Shown one piece after another: positions 54,229-64,000 of a stretch of 64,000 nt of DNA. This stretch comes from Pseudomonadota bacterium (lineage in GTDB: Bacteria > Pseudomonadota > Gammaproteobacteria > Xanthomonadales > Xanthomonadaceae). The notes under the pieces were generated by a model. That model saw nothing but the letters and a program-made list of their open reading frames with translations, searched no databases and was not told the DNA's origin. The position numbers and the translations under genes were made by a program. The stretch's first letter is position 1; the number at the start of each line of letters is the position of its first letter. The DNA is taken from the NCBI GenBank assembly GCA_018240435.1, contig JAFEFT010000035.1:1-64000 (forward strand), in the 5' to 3' direction.

Positions 54229-54281
54229 AGCGATGAACCCGCGTGGCGGGCCGCAAAGTGTAGGCGCCAGGCGCCTTGCGG

Positions 54282-55229
54282 TCAATCGACGACGGTGACG
54301 CGCAACTCCCTGGGCAGGGCGAACACCATGTCTTCCGGCTCGCCTTGCAGGCTGCGCACGGCGCCGGCGCCCAGCGCGCGCAGGCGCGCCTGCACGCCTT
54401 CGACCAGCACCTCCGGCGCGGAAGCGCCGGCCGTCACGCCGACGCGCCGCTTGCCGTGCAACCATGCCGGATCGATGTCCCCGGCGCCATCGATCAGATA
54501 GGCCTCGACGCCCTGCTTCTCGGCCAGTTCGCGCAGGCGATTGGAGTTGGAGCTGTTGACCGAGCCGACCACCAGCACCAGGTCGCACTGCTGCGCCAGT
54601 TCGCGCACCGCGTCCTGACGGTTCTGGGTGGCGTAGCAGATGTCGTCCTTGCGCGGGCCCTGGATCGCCGGGAACCTTGCACGCAACGCGGCGATCATCG
54701 CGCGGGTGTCGTCCACCGACAGCGTGGTCTGGGTGGTGTAGGACAGGTTGTCCGGCTGCGCGATCTGCAGGTCTTCCACATCGGCAATCGTCTCGACGAG
54801 GTGGATGGCGCCGCCGCCGCTGGCGTGCCATTGGCCCATCGTGCCTTCCACTTCGGGATGCCCGGCGTGGCCGATCAGCACCATGTCGCGGCCGGCGCGG
54901 CAGTGGCGGGAGACCTCCATGTGGACCTTGGTCACCAGCGGACAGGTGGCATCGAACACCTTCAGGCCGCGGCGCGCCGCCTCGTGGCGCACGTCCTGCG
55001 ATACCCCGTGCGCGGAGAAGATCACGGTGGCGCCGTCGGGCACCTCGTCGAGTTCCTCGACGAAGATCGCGCCGCGCTGCTTGAGGTCGTCCACCACGAA
55101 ACGGTTGTGCACGACTTCGTGGCGCACGTAGATCGGCGCGCCGAGGGTTTCCAGCGCGCGCTTGACGATCTCGATGGCGCGATCGACCCCGGCGCAAAAG
55201 CCGCGCGGATTGGCAAGGATGACTTCCAT
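54282..55229 (-). CDS. ispH: 4-hydroxy-3-methylbut-2-enyl diphosphate reductase
   Basis: A 315-residue [4Fe-4S] enzyme for the last step of the MEP isoprenoid pathway. The three cluster cysteines lie in [25 protein letters not shown] and [10 protein letters not shown]-upstream [11 protein letters not shown]; the active-site Glu is in [13 protein letters not shown]. The start [11 protein letters not shown] is the family norm; an ATG nine bases upstream (55238) is an alternative and neither has a strong ribosome site. It is the last gene of the murJ-to-ispH run. Confidence 0.95.
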   Translation of the reverse strand: MEVILANPRGFCAGVDRAIEIVKRALETLGAPIYVRHEVVHNRFVVDDLKQRGAIFVEELDEVPDGATVIFSAHGVSQDVRHEAARRGLKVFDATCPLVTKVHMEVSRHCRAGRDMVLIGHAGHPEVEGTMGQWHASGGGAIHLVETIADVEDLQIAQPDNLSYTTQTTLSVDDTRAMIAALRARFPAIQGPRKDDICYATQNRQDAVRELAQQCDLVLVVGSVNSSNSNRLRELAEKQGVEAYLIDGAGDIDPAWLHGKRRVGVTAGASAPEVLVEGVQARLRALGAGAVRSLQGEPEDMVFALPRELRVTVVD

Positions 55230-55298
55230 GCCGGCCATTCTAGCAGCGCCGCGCCACCGGCCGACCGCAGCGGCCTGCCGCGCACCGCACGCATGGGC

Positions 55299-55760
55299 TC
55301 AATACGGACTGCCGTCGCGATGGGTGAACACGTAGCGGCCGCTGGCATCCTGGGCGCAGGCCATGTCCACGTCGGCATAGGCGGCGCGATCGGCGGCATC
55401 GCGATTGGAGATTTCCAGGTAGACGGCGGGCCGATCGCTGCGATTGACCAGTTGGTGGGCATCGGCGTCGCCGGCGCGGAAGCCGGCGACCATGCCCGGC
55501 CCCAGCACCTGCTCGCCGGCGTCGGTGCGCAGCACCACTTCGCCTTCGAGGACGTAGATCAGTTCGTCCTCGCGGTCGTGCCAGTGCCGCATCGACGATT
55601 CCACGCCGGGGAACAGCGTGGTCAGGTTGACGCCGATGTGGCGCAGCCCGAAGGCATCGCCCAATGCCCGCTTCTCGCGCGGCAACACCCGCGAACGAAA
55701 CGGCTCGGGATAGCCCGAGTCGTTGCGGGCTGCCACCTCGCTTGCTGCGATCGCTTTCAT
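55299..55760 (-). CDS. Cupin domain protein
   Basis: A 153-residue single cupin. Motif 1 is [21 protein letters not shown] (HxH...E, metal ligands) and motif 2 is [26 protein letters not shown]. It resembles small cupins annotated only by fold, so substrate and reaction are unknown. It is inserted between lspA (four-base overlap) and ispH, a spot where enterobacteria have fkpB. The overlap shows that it belongs to the operon. Confidence 0.85.
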   Translation of the reverse strand: MKAIAASEVAARNDSGYPEPFRSRVLPREKRALGDAFGLRHIGVNLTTLFPGVESSMRHWHDREDELIYVLEGEVVLRTDAGEQVLGPGMVAGFRAGDADAHQLVNRSDRPAVYLEISNRDAADRAAYADVDMACAQDASGRYVFTHRDGSPY

Positions 55761-56257
55761 GACCGGCCCTGCCCGTCGTTGTTGCGCATGCCGAATGCGA
55801 TCAACACCACGGCACCGACGACGATCGCCGAATCGGCGACGTTGAACGTCGGCCAGTAGTGGTCGCGCCAGTACCACTGGATGAAATCGACGACGTGGCC
55901 CAGGCGCAGGCGGTCGATCAGGTTGCCCAGCGCGCCGCCGATCACCAGCGCGAACGGCAGCGCGGTGCGCCAGTCGCCGCGCGGCGTGCGCGCCAGCCAG
56001 AACGCCATGCCGGCACTGACCGCCACCGCGAGGGCGGCGAACAGCCAGCGCTGCCAGCCGGAGGCGTCGCCGAGCATGCTGAAGGCGGCGCCTTCGTTGT
56101 AGGACAGCGCCCAGTTCCAGAAGCCGGCGACGACCGCCACCGGCCGATGCGGGTCGAGGTGACTCAGCGCCAGCCACTTGCTCCACTGGTCGAGGGCGAT
56201 GATGGTCGCCGACAGCCCCAGCCACGGCAGTGCGTTGGGTTTGGAGGTCGTGACCAT
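55757..56257 (-). CDS. lspA: Lipoprotein signal peptidase II
   Basis: A 166-residue inner-membrane aspartic peptidase that removes signal peptides from prolipoproteins. Four membrane helices are visible, and the catalytic aspartates fall in [16 protein letters not shown] and FNVADSAI, with the conserved LDQWSKWLA near the start and [11 protein letters not shown]. It overlaps ileS by one base and the cupin gene by four. Confidence 0.96.
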   Translation of the reverse strand: MVTTSKPNALPWLGLSATIIALDQWSKWLALSHLDPHRPVAVVAGFWNWALSYNEGAAFSMLGDASGWQRWLFAALAVAVSAGMAFWLARTPRGDWRTALPFALVIGGALGNLIDRLRLGHVVDFIQWYWRDHYWPTFNVADSAIVVGAVVLIAFGMRNNDGQGRS

Positions 56258-59256
56258 CAGAAGAACCGTCGCTCTTCACCCGGCCCATCGACATTGTCGA
56301 CGCAGCGGCCACAGATGTCGGGGTGATTGGCGTGGCTGCCGACGTCGGGTCGATGGTGCCAGCAGCGGATGCATTTGTGCTGCGTGCTGGCGACCGCGGC
56401 GATACCGACCTTGCCGCCGGACACCTCCACCGACTCCACATCGCCCGTCGTCGCACCCGCGTCGAAGCGCACGTCGGAAGCGATGAAAAAGAAGCGCAGT
56501 TCGTCGGCGACTTCGGCGTAACGATCGCGCAGCGTAGCGTCACCGTGCAATGTCACCTCGGCATCGAGCGCTGCACCGATGGCACCGGCATTGCGCATGC
56601 CTTCGAGCAGCTTGGAGGCACCGCTGCGGATCGCCAGCAAGTCGTTCCAGAACGCCCGCTGGTCGGGCGAGGATTGCGTCGCTGCCAGCCCGTCGTACCA
56701 CGTCTCGAACAATACCGACTCGCCCTTGCGACCGGGCAACGACAACCAGATCTCCTCCGCCGTGAACGCCAGCATCGGTGCCAGCCAGCGCACCAGCGCC
56801 TGCACGATGCGGTACATCGCGCTTTGCGCGCTGCGCCGGCCGCGGCTGTCTTCGCGCATCGTGTAGAGTCGATCCTTGGTGATGTCGAGATAGAGCGAAC
56901 CCATCTCGTTGGTGCAGAAGTTCAGCACCCGCTGCACGATCTCCGGGAAGTCGTAGCGCGAGTAAGCGGCCACGATCGCCTGCTGTGCATCGAACGCCTG
57001 CTGCACCGCCCACTGGTCGAGCAGCAGGCATTCGGACACCGGCAGCAGGTGCGTGGACGGGTCGAAACCGTGCAGGTTGCCGAGCAGGAAGCGGGCGGTG
57101 TTGCGGATGCGCCGGTAGGCGTCGGCGACGCGCTTGAGGATGGTCGGCGACAGCGCCATCTCGTTGCGGTAATCGGTGGATGCGATCCACAGGCGCAGGA
57201 TGTCGGCGCCGTAGTCCTTCATCACGTCCTGCGGCTCGATGCCGTTGCCGAGCGACTTGGACATCTTGCGGCCCTGCTCGTCCACGGTGAAGCCGTGGGT
57301 GAGCACCTCGTTGAACGGCGCGCGGCCATGCATCGCGATCGACGTTTTCAGCGAGGTGTTGAACCAGCCGCGATGCTGGTCGGAACCTTCGAGGTAGATG
57401 ACCTTGTCGCCGGGCCCGCGCCTGAGATTTTCGCGCTGGTCGAGCACGCAAAAATGCGTCACGCCGGAATCGAACCAGACATCGAGGATGTCGGTGACTT
57501 TCTCGTAGCGTTCGGCCTCGTCGCCGAGCAATTCGTGCGGATCGAGCGCGTACCAGGCATCGGCGCCGCCCTGCTCGACGCGCTGCGCGACCTGCTCCAT
57601 CAACTCGACGCTGCGCGGATGCGGCTGCTGGCTGGTCTTGTCGATGAAGAAGGCGATCGGCACGCCCCAGGTGCGCTGGCGCGAGATGCACCAGTCGGGG
57701 CTGCCCTCGATCATCGCCGTGATGCGCGCCTCGCCCCAGGCCGGATACCACGTCACATCGTTATGGATGGCGTGCAGCGAATCCTTGCGCAGCCCGGCCT
57801 GATCCATCGCGATGAACCACTGCGGCGTGGTGCGGAAGGCGACCGGCGTGCGATGCCGCCAGCAATGCGGATAGCTGTGATTGATTTTTTCGTGCGCCAG
57901 CAGCACGCCACGTTCGCGCAGCAGGTCGATGACGGCATCGTTGGCCTTCCAGATGTACTGGCCGGCGAAGATCGGTGTGTCCGGCAGGTAGACGCCATTG
58001 CCACCAACCGGATTGAGCACCGACGGCGCATGCGCATCGACGATGCCGTAGAGCTTGCCGACCGCGAAGTCTTCGGCGCCGTGGCCAGGCGCGGTGTGCA
58101 CCGCGCCGGTACCGTCCTCGGCGGAGACGTGGTCGCCGAGAATGATCGGGATTTCGCGGTCTTCGTAGAACGGGTGCTGCAAGCCCCTCTCCCCCCGGGA
58201 GAGGGGTTGGGGTGAGGGGGCGGCCGGGCGGGAGACTTCGGCATGCAGAGCGCTTCCCTCATCCGCCCTGCGGGCACCTTCTCCCGGCGGGTGCAGGGAA
58301 ACCAGGGCTTCGCCTTTGGCGCGACCCAGCACGTTCACCGATTCGACGCCATAACGCGCCAGCACGCGCTCGGCCAGCGCTTCGGCGACGACCAGCAGCA
58401 CGCGACGGCCATCACGCGACGGCCCTTCGACCAGAACGTAATCGAGATCGGGACCCAGCGTCACCGCAAAGCTCGCCGGCAGCGTCCACGGCGTGGTGGT
58501 CCAGATCGGCACCGCGACAATGTCGCCCTGCGCGATCGTGGCGCCGAACTTCGCCGCCAGCGCGACCGGATCGAGCGCGTCATAGGCCACATCGACCGCC
58601 GGCGAGGTCTTGTCCTGATACTCGATCTCCGCTTCGGCCAGCGCCGAACCGCAGTCGAAACACCAGTACACGGGCTTGAAGCCGCGGCTGACATGGCCGC
58701 GCGCGTGGATCTTCGCCAGCGCCCGCAGCATGTCCGCCTCGTAGCGGAAGTCCATCGTCTGGTACGGATTTTCCCACTCGCCGAGCACACCCAGCCGCTT
58801 GAAATCGGCGCGTTGCAGATCGATCTGCCTGGCGGCGTATTCGCGGCACAAGACGCGGAATTGCGCCGCGTCGACTTTCTGCCCGACCTTGCCGTGTTTC
58901 TTTTCGACCGCGATCTCGATCGGCAGGCCGTGGCAATCCCAACCGGGCACGTAGGGCGAACGGAAGCCGGACAGCAGCTTCGAGCGGACGACGATGTCCT
59001 TGAGGATCTTGTTGACGGCGTGGCCGAGGTGGATGGCGCCGTTCGCATACGGCGGCCCGTCGTGCAGGATGAAGGCGTGCTTGCGGTGTGCCGTGTGCGC
59101 TTGCAGCGCCGCGTAGCGGTTCGCCTTTTCCCAATGAACCAGCATGCCCGGTTCGCGCCTGGGCAGGTCGGCCTTCATCGGAAAGCTCGTCTGCGGCAGG
59201 TTGATCGTGCTCTTGTAGCGGCCTTGCTCCTCGCCGCCCTTTACCGTGTCGTTCAC
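56257..59256 (-). CDS. ileS: Isoleucyl-tRNA synthetase with extended editing domain
   Basis: A 999-residue class-I synthetase, about 50-60 residues longer than usual. HIGH-type motif [13 protein letters not shown] and KMSKS ([13 protein letters not shown]) are intact, as is the C-terminal zinc finger [12 protein letters not shown]...CGRC. The editing domain begins near residue 190. The extra length is mainly at residues about 319-356 ([13 protein letters not shown]...PLSRGERG), between KGEALVSL and LQHPFYED, where a palindromic DNA repeat is translated in frame. The start is GTG with AGGAG seven bases upstream; it overlaps the ribF stop by three bases (GTGA). Confidence 0.95.
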   Translation of the reverse strand: MNDTVKGGEEQGRYKSTINLPQTSFPMKADLPRREPGMLVHWEKANRYAALQAHTAHRKHAFILHDGPPYANGAIHLGHAVNKILKDIVVRSKLLSGFRSPYVPGWDCHGLPIEIAVEKKHGKVGQKVDAAQFRVLCREYAARQIDLQRADFKRLGVLGEWENPYQTMDFRYEADMLRALAKIHARGHVSRGFKPVYWCFDCGSALAEAEIEYQDKTSPAVDVAYDALDPVALAAKFGATIAQGDIVAVPIWTTTPWTLPASFAVTLGPDLDYVLVEGPSRDGRRVLLVVAEALAERVLARYGVESVNVLGRAKGEALVSLHPPGEGARRADEGSALHAEVSRPAAPSPQPLSRGERGLQHPFYEDREIPIILGDHVSAEDGTGAVHTAPGHGAEDFAVGKLYGIVDAHAPSVLNPVGGNGVYLPDTPIFAGQYIWKANDAVIDLLRERGVLLAHEKINHSYPHCWRHRTPVAFRTTPQWFIAMDQAGLRKDSLHAIHNDVTWYPAWGEARITAMIEGSPDWCISRQRTWGVPIAFFIDKTSQQPHPRSVELMEQVAQRVEQGGADAWYALDPHELLGDEAERYEKVTDILDVWFDSGVTHFCVLDQRENLRRGPGDKVIYLEGSDQHRGWFNTSLKTSIAMHGRAPFNEVLTHGFTVDEQGRKMSKSLGNGIEPQDVMKDYGADILRLWIASTDYRNEMALSPTILKRVADAYRRIRNTARFLLGNLHGFDPSTHLLPVSECLLLDQWAVQQAFDAQQAIVAAYSRYDFPEIVQRVLNFCTNEMGSLYLDITKDRLYTMREDSRGRRSAQSAMYRIVQALVRWLAPMLAFTAEEIWLSLPGRKGESVLFETWYDGLAATQSSPDQRAFWNDLLAIRSGASKLLEGMRNAGAIGAALDAEVTLHGDATLRDRYAEVADELRFFFIASDVRFDAGATTGDVESVEVSGGKVGIAAVASTQHKCIRCWHHRPDVGSHANHPDICGRCVDNVDGPGEERRFF
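58184..58298. repeat. Palindromic repeat inserted in the ileS coding sequence
   Basis: CCCCTCTCCC-CCC-GGGAGAGGGG (58184-58206) is a perfect 10-bp hairpin; GTTGGGGTGAGGG and CTCATCCGCCCTGCGGG follow, ending with a CCCTGC/GCAGGG stem (58266-58298). Its parts match the repeat at 46338-46407. It keeps frame and adds about 37 residues to IleRS. Confidence 0.85.
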
Positions 59257-60227
59257 GCCATCACTCCTGATCGTCGTTCGTTGCCGCCCAGCAGGTCGCG
59301 TGCCTGGCGGGCGTCGAGGTGCATCTGCGCGGTCAGCGCATCCAGATCGTCGAATCGCAGTTCGTCGCGCAGCTTGCCCACGAATTCCACTTCGATGCGG
59401 CGGCCATAGAGATCGCCATCGAAGTCGAACAAATGCGCTTCGAGCAAGGGCTCGGCACCATCGACCGTCGGCCGCGTGCCGAGGCTGGAAACGCTCGGCC
59501 AGCCATCGAAGCCAGCGCCGTGCACGCGGGTGGCGAAGATGCCGCCCAGCGCCGGCGCGAAACGGCCAAAGCGCAGGTTGGCGGTGGGAAAGCCAAGCCG
59601 GCGCCCGAGCTGGCGGCCGTGGCCCACCCGCCCGCCGTGGCGATAGCGCCGCCCGAGGCGGCGCGCCGCGGCGTCGAGCTCGCCGGCCGCGAGCAAGCGG
59701 CGAATGCCCGAGCTGGACACGCGCTCGCCATCGACCAGCAACGGCGAAATCGTGCGTGCCGCAAAACCGTGCCGCGCGCCTTCGCGCTCGAGCATGGCCA
59801 GGTCGCCACCGCGCCCGCGCCCGAACGCGAAATCCGGGCCGACCCAGACCTCGCGTGCACGCAAGGTTGCGACCAGCACGTCAGCGATGAAATCGTGCGC
59901 CTCCATCGCCGCCATCGCCGCATCGAAGCGCAGCAGGCCAACGCGGTCGATGCCCAGTGCCTGCAAGCCTTCGACCTTGGCGCGCGGCGGCGACAGCCGC
60001 AGCGGTCGCACTCGTTCCGCGAAGAACTCGCGCGGCAACGGCTCGAAGCTCAACGCCACGCTGGCGCAGCCTCGCATGTGCGCGCTGGCGACCGCACGCT
60101 CGACCAGCGCGCGATGGCCCAGATGCAGGCCATCGAAGGCACCGATGCAGACCACGCAACCGTCGGCACCGTTGCCGGCGCTGGCGAGATCGCGAAACAG
60201 GCGAGAGTTCGAGCGATTCATGAACAT
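59253..60227 (-). CDS. ribF: Bifunctional riboflavin kinase/FAD synthetase
   Basis: A 324-residue enzyme making FMN and then FAD. The N-terminal FAD-synthetase domain shows [40 protein letters not shown] and the [15 protein letters not shown] end motif; the kinase domain (about 190-310) has [11 protein letters not shown] and the [13 protein letters not shown] segment. Two ATG codons six bases apart (60227 and 60221) are possible starts; neither has a clear ribosome site. It lies between murJ and ileS, the usual place. Confidence 0.94.
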   Translation of the reverse strand: MFMNRSNSRLFRDLASAGNGADGCVVCIGAFDGLHLGHRALVERAVASAHMRGCASVALSFEPLPREFFAERVRPLRLSPPRAKVEGLQALGIDRVGLLRFDAAMAAMEAHDFIADVLVATLRAREVWVGPDFAFGRGRGGDLAMLEREGARHGFAARTISPLLVDGERVSSSGIRRLLAAGELDAAARRLGRRYRHGGRVGHGRQLGRRLGFPTANLRFGRFAPALGGIFATRVHGAGFDGWPSVSSLGTRPTVDGAEPLLEAHLFDFDGDLYGRRIEVEFVGKLRDELRFDDLDALTAQMHLDARQARDLLGGNERRSGVMA

Positions 60228-60259
60228 CGGATCATAACCGCAGTGCCGAAGGCGCGGCG

Positions 60260-61966
60260 TCAGTGCTCGCGCAAATCGCGCGGGCGGAAACCCAGCGCGA
60301 ACATCGCCAGCGCGTAGCTGCCGGCGCCGGCGACGACGATGCCGCCCAGCCAGACGATGCGCGTCAGCGCCGGCACCGCGGTGAAATCCGGCCCGACATG
60401 CAAGGTGGCGAGAATCACCGCCACCATCACCGTGCAGGCCAGCGCCAGACGCAATCCGAAGCGCGCCCAGCCGGGCTGGCGCTGGTAGACGCCGGCCTTG
60501 CGCAGCCAGTGCCAGAGCAGCGCAAGGTTGAGATAGCTCGCCACCGCGCTGGCCATGCCGAGCGCGAAATGCAGACCGGGAATCGTCGAGAACATCATCA
60601 GCCACGAGGCCGAATGCGACGCGGCGATCGCCGCATCCAGATTCGGTGCATCCGCCGGCATCCACCAATGTTTCGTCACGGCGAGCCAGAGCAGGCCGAG
60701 AAACAGGAAATTGAAGCCCATGTTGGCGATCAACGAAGCGATGCCCGCCTTCACCGGCGTCTTGGTGTCCTGGCGCGCATAGAACGCCGGCAGCACCACT
60801 TTCACCAGCGCGAACGAGGGCAGCCCGAAACTCAAACCGAACACCGACAGCGCCGCCATCTGGCTGTCGAACGGCTTGTAGTGCCCGTACTGGAACAACG
60901 TGGCCACCAATGGCACCGACAGGAACATCAGACCCAGCATCGCCGGCATCGCGATCATCAGGGTGGTGCGCAGGCCCCAGTCGAGTGATTTGGAGAATCC
61001 GGCCTGATCGGTGTTGACGTGATGGCGCGCCAGCGTCGGCAAGATCACCGTACCCAGCGCGATGCCGAATACGCCCAGCGGCAATTCGAGGAAGCGATCG
61101 GCCTGCGACAGCCAGCTCTGCGAACCGACGAACAGCAGCGAGGCGATCACGGTATCGAGCAGCAGGTTGACCTGCGCAATGGACGAGCCGAACAGCGTCG
61201 GCACCATCAGTTTCATCACCCGGCGCACATCGGGATGCGAGAATCCCAAGCGCGGCAACGCCAGCAGATCGAGCCTGGCCATGTCCGGCAGCAGGAACAG
61301 CAACTGGATGATGCCGCCGAACAGGATCGCCCAGCCCAGTGCGAGGATCGGCGTGTGCAGATGCGGCGCCAGCCACAGCGCGCAGCCGATCATGCTCAGG
61401 TTGAGCAGCACCGGCACCAGCGCCGGCATGCCGAAGCGATGGAAGCTGTTGAGCGCGCCACCGGCCAGTGCGGTCAGCGACACGAACAGGATGAACGGAA
61501 AGGTCAGGCGCAGCAGCTGCACCGTCAGCTCGAACTTCTCGGCGTGATCGCCGCCGGCGGAGAAGATGTTCGCGACCTGCGGCGCCAGCAGCAGGCCAAG
61601 GCCGACCACCAGCAGCAGCACCGCGCCGAGGCTGCCGGCGGTGCGCGCCACCAGTTCCTTGAGTTCGGCGTGACTGCGCTTTTCCTTGATCTCGGTGAAT
61701 ACCGGCACGAATGCGGTGGTGAACGAGCCTTCGGCGAACAGCCTGCGCATGAAATTGGGGATGCGGAACGCCACCCAGAATGCGTCGGTGGCGGCATCGA
61801 CGCCGAACACGCGGCTGATGACCATGTCGCGCACCAGGCCGAACACGCGGCTGACCATCGTCATGCCGCTGAACGAGGCGACCGAGCGCAGCATCGACGG
61901 GCGCCGTCCGCCCGCCTTGGGCGAGCCGGCATCGGTCTCGGGGGGATTGGTTTGACTCACGTCCAT
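60260..61966 (-). CDS. murJ: Lipid II flippase MurJ
   Basis: A 568-residue MATE-like membrane protein with about 14 helices that flips lipid II for peptidoglycan synthesis. Conserved marks are [49 protein letters not shown] (key [13 protein letters not shown]), and the later QVNLLLDT and [25 protein letters not shown]. The start could be the ATG at 61964-61966 or a later one (61894) giving [11 protein letters not shown]; the first adds a 24-residue polar leader. It is divergent from rpsT. Confidence 0.94.
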   Translation of the reverse strand: MDVSQTNPPETDAGSPKAGGRRPSMLRSVASFSGMTMVSRVFGLVRDMVISRVFGVDAATDAFWVAFRIPNFMRRLFAEGSFTTAFVPVFTEIKEKRSHAELKELVARTAGSLGAVLLLVVGLGLLLAPQVANIFSAGGDHAEKFELTVQLLRLTFPFILFVSLTALAGGALNSFHRFGMPALVPVLLNLSMIGCALWLAPHLHTPILALGWAILFGGIIQLLFLLPDMARLDLLALPRLGFSHPDVRRVMKLMVPTLFGSSIAQVNLLLDTVIASLLFVGSQSWLSQADRFLELPLGVFGIALGTVILPTLARHHVNTDQAGFSKSLDWGLRTTLMIAMPAMLGLMFLSVPLVATLFQYGHYKPFDSQMAALSVFGLSFGLPSFALVKVVLPAFYARQDTKTPVKAGIASLIANMGFNFLFLGLLWLAVTKHWWMPADAPNLDAAIAASHSASWLMMFSTIPGLHFALGMASAVASYLNLALLWHWLRKAGVYQRQPGWARFGLRLALACTVMVAVILATLHVGPDFTAVPALTRIVWLGGIVVAGAGSYALAMFALGFRPRDLREH

Positions 61967-62061
61967 GTCGGCATCATAATGCGCAGTCTTGTCGTCCCGC
62001 TCCATTTCGTTTCCACCGCACCCGCGTCGCCCCGCGACCGGCAATTTCCAGGAGTTTTCCC

Positions 62062-62331
62062 TTGGCCAACATCAAGTCCGCCAAAAAGCGCGCCAAGCAG
62101 GCCGAGGTTCATCGCGCCCGCAACGCCAGCGCCCGTTCGATGCTGCGCACCGCCGTCAAGAAGGTCATCAAGGCCATCCACGCCGGCGACCACGCCGCCG
62201 CGCAGACGGCTTTCGCCGTCGCCCAGCCGATCCTCGACCGCTACTCGGCCCGCGGCCTGATCCACAAGAACAAGGCCGCCCGCCACAAGAGCCGCCTGAC
62301 CGCACGCATCAAGGCGATCCAGGCCGCCTGA
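62062..62331 (+). CDS. rpsT: Ribosomal protein S20
   Basis: An 89-residue, strongly basic S20 that binds 16S rRNA in the 30S subunit: [15 protein letters not shown] at the start, [17 protein letters not shown] at the end. The start codon is TTG with GGAG seven bases upstream and no ATG in reach. UUG starts in rpsT are known from E. coli, where they form part of autoregulation, so the rare codon is probably functional. It is divergent from murJ and followed by a hairpin. Confidence 0.97.
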   Translation: MANIKSAKKRAKQAEVHRARNASARSMLRTAVKKVIKAIHAGDHAAAQTAFAVAQPILDRYSARGLIHKNKAARHKSRLTARIKAIQAA

Positions 62332-62354
62332 GCGTTCGCCATCGAAGCGGTTCG

Positions 62355-62382
62355 ACGAAAGCCGGCTCACGCCGGCTTTCGT
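62355..62382. terminator. Bidirectional hairpin between rpsT and obgE
   Basis: A perfect 12-bp stem (ACGAAAGCCGGC at 62355-62366 and its complement at 62371-62382) with a 4-base loop lies between convergent genes. Only short T stretches follow, so strength is uncertain. Confidence 0.7.
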
Positions 62383-62438
62383 GCTTTCGTGCTCGCAAGA
62401 CCTGACTGGCACCTGCGCCGTCGCTGCCGCGAACAGCC

Positions 62439-63651
<1,213 letters not shown>

Positions 63652-63660
63652 GACTGCGCA

Positions 63661-63687
63661 AACGAAAAGCCCCGCCGAAGCGGGGCC
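63661..63687 (-). terminator. Terminator after rpmA
   Basis: GCCCCGC (63669-63675), loop CGAA, GCGGGGC (63680-63686). On the minus strand the stem is followed by CTTTTCGTTT, a usable U-rich tail. Transcription of obgE therefore needs read-through or its own promoter. Confidence 0.75.
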
Positions 63688-63707
63688 CTCGCGGTTCGCT
63701 GTCGGGC

Positions 63708-63968
63708 TTACTCGGCCCCGACCACGCTGACCGTGCGGCGGCTCTTCGGCCCCTTGACCGAAAAATCCACCACACCGTCGCGCAAGGCGAACAGGGTGTG
63801 ATCGCGACCCATGCCCACGCCCATGCCGGCGTGGAACTCGGTGCCGCGCTGGCGAACGATGATGTTGCCGGCCTCGACGGCCTGGCCGCCGTAGATCTTC
63901 ACGCCCAGATACTTCGGGTTGGAATCGCGGCCATTGCGGGTGCTGCCGCCTGCCTTTTTGTGTGCCAT
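63708..63968 (-). CDS. rpmA: Ribosomal protein L27
   Basis: An 86-residue L27, whose flexible N-terminus [16 protein letters not shown] reaches the peptidyl-transferase centre of the 50S subunit. The block [23 protein letters not shown] (key GVKIYGGQ and IVRQRGT) and [10 protein letters not shown] are invariant family marks. It begins directly with the mature-type MAHKKAGG, without a cleavable extension. The gene rplU is expected just beyond the window edge. Confidence 0.98.
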   Translation of the reverse strand: MAHKKAGGSTRNGRDSNPKYLGVKIYGGQAVEAGNIIVRQRGTEFHAGMGVGMGRDHTLFALRDGVVDFSVKGPKSRRTVSVVGAE

Positions 63969-64000
63969 GACTCAATTCTCCTCAGGCACCGGCGTGAATG

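Overview
The window looks like a chromosomal segment of a high-GC gammaproteobacterium, most likely Xanthomonadales/Lysobacterales (Rhodanobacteraceae-like), able to respire nitrate. The clues are a 99-residue AtpE and an AtpA beginning [12 protein letters not shown], a classical atp operon, the murJ-ribF-ileS-lspA-ispH run beside rpsT, dispersed palindromic repeats, and striking 7-bp tandem arrays between genes. I see no phage, transposase, integrase or CRISPR array.

Layout. 1-7.8 kb: complete F1Fo ATP synthase operon atpIBEFHAGDC on the minus strand, closed by a strong terminator; four of its junctions carry inverted pairs of heptamer repeat arrays. 7.9-11.2 kb: uvrA and an overlapping hotdog thioesterase. 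11.3-15.8 kb: PCu(A)C copper chaperone, enoyl-CoA isomerase, a HicAB toxin-antitoxin pair, an SseA-like sulfurtransferase overlapping a DUF1289-Nudix fusion, a 28-unit heptamer array, and an FKBP isomerase. 16-19.5 kb: enoyl-CoA hydratase, a vestigial Rnf pair (RnfC ferredoxin tail only, plus RnfD), nth and rnt. 19.6-25.3 kb: cysM, a D-2-hydroxyglutarate dehydrogenase-like oxidase divergent from serA, and a secreted beta-propeller protein. 25.5-30.6 kb: a catalytically degenerate REC-REC-GGDEF-EAL protein and a two-component pair.

30.8-43.4 kb is an anaerobic nitrate-respiration block: ubiUV (oxygen-independent ubiquinone synthesis) divergent from moaA (molybdopterin), a small unknown gene, narGHJI, a NifM-like parvulin and narK. 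Three near-consensus FNR/ANR-type boxes lie in its control regions, so quinone, cofactor, enzyme and transporter are probably induced together without oxygen. 43.5-47.5 kb: a PadR/membrane-sensor pair with a perfect operator-like palindrome, a cluster of REP-like palindromes, alanine dehydrogenase and trxB.

47.6-54.0 kb holds the most unusual system: an overlapping three-gene operon downstream of tRNA-Thr(CGT), encoding a SIR2-like/TIR fusion, a membrane-anchored STAND NTPase with a long helical repeat tail, and a SLOG-like protein with four membrane segments. The domains are those of NAD-based immune signalling (Thoeris-like and STAND-type parts), but in an arrangement I do not recognise as a named system. 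I infer an abortive-infection-type defence module: STAND sensing, TIR making a nucleotide signal, SLOG reading it, and the membrane segments acting as effector.

54.2-64 kb returns to core genes: tRNA-Thr, ispH, a cupin, lspA, ileS (whose editing domain carries an in-frame palindromic repeat), ribF, murJ, rpsT (TTG start), obgE and rpmA.
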